From: Mesaphorura yosii
Taxonomy: Eukaryota; Arthropoda; Collembola; Poduromorpha; Tullbergiidae
Assembly (NCBI GenBank): GCA_009869945.1
Contig: WIXG01000167.1
Span: 1-64,000, forward strand
Length of the DNA: 64,000 bases
Direction of reading: 5' to 3'
Positions 57,701 through 64,000 of the stretch are shown piece after piece. A model generated the notes under the pieces. The model had not been told where the DNA came from. It made no database searches and saw nothing but the letters and a program-made list of their open reading frames with translations. A program made the translations under genes and the position numbers. How positions within the stretch are numbered: position 1 is the first letter of the stretch; each line of letters begins with the position of its first letter.

Positions 57701-58513
57701 TAATTAGTATTTAAATATTCCGAGGCACAGATAGCCTGTTGTCAATTGTAAAAGAAAAAATTTCGAGCACGCATTTGGAGCTAAGCCCCCTGTGTATCTA
57801 ATACATTTTGCATTACTCATAATACTGAATTGCGTAAATATTGCCGGCATCAGCTGATAAGAGTAACTACATTTATGAGATTCGAGATTCGCACATGCAC
57901 CGTGTACTTCAGTTAAGCCATGGCAGGCGTGAGTTTGATTGAGTTCGGTGGGTCCCTATTACACCTACACACGTTCCATGCCCCCATTCTTTAGTCACGA
58001 ATTGGTTATTGCAGTCGTCTGTAATCTTATCCCAAATCCCAGCTTTGCTTACGCAGAACGGGAAAATATAGCTGTCTGTTAACAGTTACATTTGTGGTCA
58101 CAGTTGAATCAATTCAGTCAAGAATTGGCAGCGACTACTTCATTGATTCGCACGAATTGTTCAATTTGTTATTTGTGTAAGCTGGCCAAACAGAGTTCAT
58201 CTGTGACCTGTGTTGATGCCGGTTCCATTCCAAGTTCTCCAATTTAGCACAAAAACGTGCAATTCGCTACTTGAAAAATTGTTGTTGGTGCTGTGCAAAG
58301 AATAAACATTTGTATTGTTGGTTTTCAGGCCGTTCAGGTGGAAAAAAAGCTGCCGCGTAGCTGAACCACATGAAATTTCAATGGATTTATCCCAAATAAC
58401 GTGTAAGGTTTTTAAATTGACGTAGCTCACTTGATCATTCGTTGAATTTGACCCTTTAATATGTTTCCTGAATTTATTGCAGAAGCAAGTTGAGGTAGTT
58501 AAACATTGACAAT
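54793..58513. other. Gene-poor region left of MFSD5
   Basis: About 3.7 kb. It holds the EcKL copy 4 promoter side and the MFSD5 5' flank. A 15-bp palindrome (GTTCGAAATTCGAAC, 56904-56918) is present. Open frames are short and none is supported by splice sites or domains. Confidence 0.4.
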
Positions 58514-60279
58514 ATGGACATCACGCTGTCTGGAGTTGTGGAGGTGCTCCTAATACCTCTCTTAGTCTTCGCAATCTTATTCTATCGCTACGCCCAAGGA
58601 CTGTCGTCGACAAGTAAAAGTTCAGACTCGGACACTCCTCCTTCCGTCGAGTTTGCCAAATTCCAGAGAAATTATTTCACACCTTACTTCTTGGCTTTGT
58701 TCTCCGATTGGCTTCAAGGTCCATTCGTTTACAAGCTGTATAGTCATTATGGGTTTGCTCAAGGACAAATTGCTATTTTATATTTAACTGGATTCGCTTC
58801 GAGTGTCACTTTCGGTGAGAAAACCTCCTACTCTTTTCTTTCTTCCCCAATCACATCTGGTATTTTTGAATACAGGCACTGCCACTGGACCCCTCGCTGA
58901 TAAGTAAGTGTTATCCTAAAATTACAATATCCTCTGAACGTTAATTTTGTAATTTATTACCAATTTTTTCAGGTTTGGACGAAAGAAGTTGAGTCTTGTG
59001 TTCTGCGTACTCTACTCGATTTGCTGCTTGACAAAACTCTCGCCCAGCTTTACCGTTTTACTTCTGGGGCGAGTACTTGGTGGAATCTCGACCTCAGTTT
59101 TGTTCAGTGTTTTCGAGTCGTGGTACATTCATCAGCATACAATCACTTACAAGTACCCAATCGAATGGCTGTCTTTCACCTTTTCAAAAGCCACTTTCTT
59201 CAATGGACTTCTGGCAATTATCGCTGGAGTTGTTGCAGGTGAGATACAACTTAGTAAATACATTGTTGGGCATTAACATTAATACTTTTAATTCAATTTA
59301 AACTATTGCGACATGCTCGAATTTCTTAGATATTGGTGCTGATAGACTTGGACTTGGACCTGTTAGTCCATTCATGTTTGCCATTCCATGTTTATTTGGT
59401 GCTCTGTTTCTAATCAATGCGTCCTGGGAAGAAAATTATGGCTCACAAGAGCTGAACTGGGGACCATCATGCATGGAGGGTCTTCAAACAATTTTGAGAA
59501 CTCCACACATTTTAGTGCTTGGATTAATCCAATCGGTGTTCGAGGCAAATATGTACATCTTTGTGTTCATGTGGACTCCTGTTCTGGAGCCAGGAAAGCC
59601 TCCACTTGGTTTAACATTTTCCTGTTTCATGATTGCAATCATGATTGGTTCGTCATTGTACTCCACTATTCTGGGACGTACGGGACTCAAGTCAGAGAAG
59701 ATTTTGATTCTGGTGCTATTCTTGATGTCATTCTCCTTGTTCAGCACCGCCATTTTAACGCATCCAACGGCACCGGACTACAGTCTTGTGGAATCTACGA
59801 GTCCGGAAGAGACAGTCAGAATTGTTTTAATCTTTTTGATGTTCCTAGTACTGGAGATTTCTGTTGGGATTTACTTCCCGGCGATAGGTAGAGTTACTTG
59901 TTTGACTATCCAATTACGTCTACCCACTTTTTACAATATAATTTTATTGGCCACCTCCTCATTTCTTTCAGGCACATTGCGCGGCGAAGTAATCCCTGAT
60001 GCACTTCGTGCGAACATTACAAATTGGTTCCGTGTTCCAATGAATATTCTTACCTGTATTGGATTGATGGGAATGCATCAATTTGAGCATCCTCGATCTA
60101 ACCAAATCCTTTTCTTCCTGTGTGGATTGAGTTCATTGATTGGGTTGTACCTGGCCAAGAAATTTATCGACTTAAAAGCCATCGCATCCAAGAAATCCGT
60201 GTTCTCCGTCTCGTCCATCAAGGAGTGGAAAACGGAAGAAAAAGAAGTGATGCTACCGGATGAAACATCGTCAGCGTGA
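58514..60279 (+). CDS. Mfsd5: Molybdate-anion transporter, MFSD5 family
   Basis: MFSD5 is a 12-helix major-facilitator protein that imports molybdate. Five exons (58514-58814, 58876-58903, 58973-59238, 59330-59887, 59972-60279) give 486 aa in one frame. Family words in order are YFLALFSDWLQGPFVYKLY, HYGFAQGQIAILYLTGFAS, FGRKKLSLVFCVLYSICCLT, LLLGRVLGGISTSVLFSVFE, SWYIHQH and ATFFNGLLAIIAGVVA. Next come LGLGPVSPFMFAIP, WEENYG, IFVFMWTPVLEPGKPPLG, GIYFPAIG, VIPDALRANITNWFRVP and ACIGL-like TCIGLMG. These match human MFSD5 (450 aa) end to end. The second exon is only 28 nt. The C-terminus has a longer charged tail than in vertebrates. AATAAA lies at 60404-60409. Confidence 0.96.
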
Positions 60280-60801
60280 GGACGAAGAAGCTTGATTTTA
60301 AAGCTTCGATTTATATATTTTAAAATTCTTTATCGTTTTAGTAAAATTGTAATTGTGATGCATTCCTTCTTACTCTCTATTGTGTTGATATTGTAAGACC
60401 GATAATAAATGGCATCGACAATTATTGAATGGACCTTAAAGCCTGTGTAATTTCTACGTGTGCGTGCGCTCTGAAAATCAGACGAACTTCCGGTTTAAAT
60501 TGAGGGTGATGATCATTCATCCCATACCGGAATACAAAGATGGCAGGAGAGCGAAGATGTCTTGACAATTTGTTGAGTGCTATAATGAATGTTTACGTAA
60601 CCAAATGTTTTTAATTTGTAGCGCATCATCGCATCGTCAAAATTAATAGGGAAATCCAAAAATCACACTTTGTTATTGGGATCTTCTGTCCTTACTGAAC
60701 AAAAGTTATTACAAAAGTTATTACGTTCTCGAGGTGTGGCATTTGCCGAGCTCCTTTCAGATAGAAAGCGCATTTAGCCCTGACTCCCAACACCCATCGC
60801 C
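60280..60801. other. Intergenic between MFSD5 and ODAD3
   Basis: MFSD5 3' UTR and ODAD3 promoter side. No other feature was recognised. Confidence 0.45.
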
Positions 60802-63016
60802 ATGTTCCTCCATCGCGCTCATTCCACGTACGGCCGTCTGATTCCTAAACCGCAGAAAGATGAAAAGTTTGAGGAGATTCTTGACGAAGCCATTCCGATA
60901 CAGGACCAGATTGAAGCTCTGCGTACAAAAATCCAACTGAAAGGCAAGTTTGTCAAATTCGGCACCCAAAGCACACATTAAAACTTAATTGCTTTGTGCC
61001 CTTGCTTGTTCCACAGAACGCTATAATAAAGTTTTGAAAGATGAGCTAGAAGAATCGCGACTCGGAGCCAATTCCATACTGTCCGACCTGTACTGTGAAA
61101 CGACAGATCTTCGTGTTCAGCTGATCGAAGCACTGAATGCAGGTAAAGCAGCTGTGCAAAATGCACTTCGAACGCATCGCGAATTCCAGCTCGCCATGAC
61201 TGACAAAACTCCCGGGGTTGCAATCGCCTGGTTGGACGATAAACTCTTCGACCTATCGAAGCTGCTGAATTTATACTTGTACCGGTTCACTGAAAAACGA
61301 AAGGCACTGGAAGATGCAGAGAATATGGTGCTCCAGATTGAGAGATGGCCACGGCCTGGAACTTTGCCTTGGGAAGTGGACGCTGTCGAGAACTTCCAGC
61401 GGCTTGAGAGTATGATTGAAAAGGTGAAAGGTAAGTTCTCGCATTGTTGCATTGGGTGAAAAGTAGAGCGTTTCAAAGTCTGATCAAAGTCTCGATTGAT
61501 TCGTTGATGCTACTGCATCGCACTTTAGTTATGTATGAGACCACAAGCATTCTGAATTCAAATTACCACAAGGTCAAGCATATTTTACGTGAAGAAAAGG
61601 GACGATACGCTCCAATTATCAAAGCGTTAGATGACCAAGTTCTGGCGCTGAAGAACGAAAAGACTGTCCTGCAGAAAATGTTGGACGACGCAGTTTACGT
61701 ATGTTCCTCTAGAATAGACCTTTCATACGTCAGGATTCAGCATGTATGCGTAAGCTCAAATTTTCTCTCCCGACATAGTTCTCTGAAGAGGGCCACAAGA
61801 ATCTTGCCATCACCGAGAAGGAAGCTTCAGAAAATAAAAAGAAACGAAAGAAGCAAATGCAAAAAATGAAGAAGATTGTCATGCAAGCCAATCGCTCTCG
61901 CCCTCAGAGTGCTCAGCCTTCAGGACGGAGGGGCTTTCTGGAGTTGAAACATGATGACAACGCTGGTAAGGCTGATTTCTTGGAGACACTCAGGGTCAAG
62001 CGGATTGAGATCGAAGGGTACCAGGCTCGTGCTAAGCGTTTGGTTGATGCAATGAGAGTTCCTGACCTCACGTTCATTCCGACTAGGTAAATAAAAACGT
62101 CATGAGATGTATTCGTATTCATAATAATTTCGAGTAAACAAGTTCTGAATTGTGTGCTTTGTAGATTCCGCCATGTGATGGCATTGGGCAGGAGACTGCT
62201 TGTGGAGCAAGAAGCCAAGGTGGAACTTCGGAATTTGCTGCTGCGCCACAAAGATCAGCTTTTCTTGATCATGTGTCAGTTCAGCTATACTGGAATGGGT
62301 CGCTTGAAAGAGTTAGTCCAGCATATCAGCGCGCTTTAACTCCGAACTGAACTTTCAACATGTCCACCAGATTTAAGACACGAGAAGAAGAGTTCCAAGC
62401 TCTAGTCAAGGACGTTGAAGACGATCAAGACGAACTTCGAAAGCATATCAACTACTACGGGAATTTGATTGTTCAATTCCGAATGATTGCCATTGCACTC
62501 CTGGATCGCCTGGACGAAGGAAGACGCCGCCACACTTTGAAACCGGAGTTCCCAGACACATTGCGACAAGTTGTCACTCGTGTAAAGCGTCTGGTGAAGG
62601 AGCACAATACACTGAATGAGTTGTTCAAGAACCCTGCAGCACGGAATTACGGGCAGTACGTTAAGAACTCCATGATTCAGACGAGACTTGTAAAAGTTGG
62701 AACTCCGGTCCAGTCTGAGGAATCAGACGGTAATACAAGCAAGCATTCTGTTCGGCAGTGCAAAGTTTGGCACTACCATTAAAATGCAATGCAAATTTTT
62801 GTTGTAGATGAAGAATTCATCGACATGAAGATCCCGACACGAGCGGACATTAAAGCCAAGAGCGCACGTGTTATCCATCAGGGCATACTGAAAAGGGGCT
62901 ATATTTACAGTCATAACCATAACAAGGGACACAGCCACAAGCTGTCAGTCGACCAAAATTGTGGTTGTCCTCCTAAAGATAAAGCAGCTAAAGCGCCAAA
63001 ATTATCAACGATGTAA
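60802..63016 (+). CDS. ODAD3: Outer dynein arm-docking complex subunit 3 (CCDC151-like)
   Basis: ODAD3 helps fix outer dynein arms to the doublet microtubules of motile cilia and sperm tails. Seven exons (60802-60943, 61017-61430, 61529-61698, 61779-62086, 62165-62311, 62371-62729, 62808-63016) give 582 aa in one frame. The chain is coiled coil almost throughout. It starts with IQDQIEALRTKIQLKERYNK, then IAWLDDKLFDLSKLLNLYLY and NFQRLESMIEKVK. Next is ILREEKGRYAPIIKALDDQV, then TVLQKMLDDAVYFSEEGHKN and a Lys-rich stretch. Near the end, EESDDEEFIDMKIPTRADIK parallels the acidic EESEEEDNEVVTRASLK end of CCDC151. Intron 1 uses a GC donor (AAAG|GCAAGT). Intron 5 is 59 nt and removes an apparent stop at 62337-62339, so the locus should not be split in two. 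AATAAA lies at 63031-63036. Confidence 0.82.
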
Positions 63017-63631
63017 TCATACGTGATGCTAATAAACTGCAGTCACTGAACACAAAGGCACGAGGATGGACACGAACAAAAACTCTCCTGCTTTGTCTTT
63101 TTTTTCTTCTTGTGGTAAAATAACGGGAAGAGTAAACGGTGTGAGTAATTGCACCGAGATTAAAAGCAAAATACGAAGTCGATGGTCCAGTCCAGTAGAT
63201 CGCATCGAGAGTTTCGCGAGTAAATGTTGGATGGTGTTTGGAAACAATTCTCTTGGAACAATTTGCTAGAAACAATTCTTTGGGAACAATTTGTTGGAAA
63301 CAATATTCTAGGAACAGTTGTCTTGAGACAATTTTGCCCAATTTCTTGGTTTGTTGGTAGTGGTAGAAGAGGCTTCCTGTTTATGTTTTCTTCCTCAACA
63401 CCTCAATCAACTGTAGCCATGCGTAATTAACTTTTGGCGAATATTTCATCGCTTCCACAATAAACAAAGGGACACCTTGCTGGATGCAAAATGATGTATA
63501 TTTTGCAATTTATTATTGATATTTTGAGGTTCTCCATTCAGTATCCTAACAGCCTACATTACTAAGAAGAGGTTACAATTAGTAGCATGGAGGCACACCG
63601 TGCTGACTCTCAGTATTGACTTAGACTCTAG
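63017..63631. other. Spacer between ODAD3 and the right-edge gene
   Basis: Contains the ODAD3 poly-A signal and the minisatellite. A first exon for the next gene was not found; an ATG at 63384 before a weak GTAGCC donor is one possibility. Confidence 0.4.
63238..63337. repeat. Degenerate minisatellite, about 14-15 bp unit
   Basis: About seven diverged copies of a unit like TTGGAACAATTTG run head to tail. They alternate GAAACAATTCT and GGAACAATTTG forms, so a 28-29-bp double unit is visible about three times. It lies about 220 bp downstream of the ODAD3 stop. Confidence 0.75.
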
Positions 63632-63984
63632 GAGGAGCTTCGCGATGACGACCTCCACCTGGATCAGGAGTCGCTCAGCGATTACGAGAGTGGCGACAGT
63701 GCGATTGTCCACATTCCCAATATCATTCTAGAATGGTCCGACGCTTCAAAACCGAAGCTTGGTCAGCTGCCAGTCAAAGTAAGCAAGAGTCCAGTCACAA
63801 AGCCTGTCTGACTTGAACGTACGCTGGTACGCTTCAACGGCTTGGATTCTGTCTTGAATTTAAACAGGCTCGACTTAAAATATGGCAGCATATTCCACAG
63901 AATCAGATGCCTCAATTGCGGCTGCTTTCGCGAGAGATTCGTGACGAAATCGATACGCAATTCGGAACACAGTTCATATACTGA
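63632..63984 (+). CDS. Partial gene, possible F-box-like protein, 3' exons
   Basis: Two phase-0 exons, 63632-63778 and 63868-63984, have clean acceptors (ACTCTAG, TTTAAACAG) and a GTAAGC donor. They end with TGA. The acidic first part (EELRDDDLHLDQESLSDYES) is followed by LGQLPVKARLKIWQHIP and MPQLRLLSREIRDEID. That part resembles an F-box in its pattern of LP-[VE]-x-x-[RL]-x-I-[WF] then L-x-x-[VS]-[CS]-[RK]-x-[WI]. F-boxes recruit Skp1 in SCF ubiquitin ligases. No start codon lies in frame in the first exon, so at least one upstream exon is missing from the model. The open end of the window does not cut the stop. The family call is tentative. Confidence 0.45.
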
Positions 63985-64000
63985 CGAATCACTACCAAGA

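Noticed and set aside
62360..62782. Possible separate gene starting MSTRFKTREEEF
   Set aside because: A 59-nt phase-consistent intron (62312-62370) joins it to the ODAD3 frame, and its C-terminus matches the acidic end of CCDC151, so it is part of ODAD3.
1..64000. Bacterial operons, CRISPR arrays, insertion sequences, or intact viral genes
   Set aside because: None seen: all conserved genes are animal genes with spliceosomal introns, and no capsid, polymerase, integrase or transposase motif was recognised.

Overview
The window is eukaryotic genomic DNA. Genes are split by short GT-AG introns (about 45-100 nt for most), the DNA is AT-rich (roughly 60% by eye), there are no operons, and the proteins are animal. 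Several lines point to an arthropod, most likely a hexapod: a tandem cluster of ecdysteroid-kinase-like (EcKL/CHK) genes, a diptericin-type glycine-rich antimicrobial peptide, an insect-like nicotinic acetylcholine receptor alpha subunit, and TATA + TCAGT initiator promoters. An outer-dynein-arm docking subunit (ODAD3) implies motile cilia or flagellated sperm, which argues against cladocerans and copepods. A basal hexapod such as a springtail is my best guess, but this is inference and not a species call.

Layout. 0.35-2.1 kb (-): COP9 signalosome subunit 3. 3.0-36.8 kb (-): five paralogous CUB + LDLa cell-surface genes (called A-E here), spread between other genes. These others are RpL12 (10.2-10.8 kb, -), a complete nicotinic receptor alpha subunit (14.3-17.2 kb, +) that appears to sit inside the long first intron of paralog B, an unrecognised single-pass membrane protein (31.1-32.0 kb, -) and a divergent CLK-type kinase (33.1-34.9 kb, -). 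38.2-40.1 kb (+): two small secreted proteins, one a beta/gamma-crystallin-like protein. 40.4-43.2 kb (-): the spindle-checkpoint kinase TTK/Mps1. 44.1-45.0 kb (+): an intronless Rad1. 45.3-54.8 kb: four EcKL loci on the minus strand. Two are intact (49.96-52.22 and 53.07-54.79 kb) and two are decayed (45.3-46.1 and 47.8-49.6 kb). A diptericin-like peptide gene (+) lies between the two decayed copies. 58.5-60.3 kb (+): MFSD5 molybdate transporter. 60.8-63.0 kb (+): ODAD3/CCDC151. The right edge holds the end of an F-box-like gene.

How the genes relate. The housekeeping genes (CSN3, RpL12, TTK, Rad1, MFSD5, ODAD3) are not functionally linked. Two gene families give the window its character. 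The first is the CUB-LDLa family. Four of its five members share a short cytoplasmic motif, [PL]-P-x-Y-x-x-[LI]-F, which reads both as a WW-domain ligand and as a YxxPhi endocytic signal; the fifth member is apparently soluble. The second is the EcKL cluster with an embedded immune effector gene. Exon models were built by hand from splice signals, and for nearly every gene the summed exon lengths give one uninterrupted frame. First exons of paralogs A and B rest on splice phase only.
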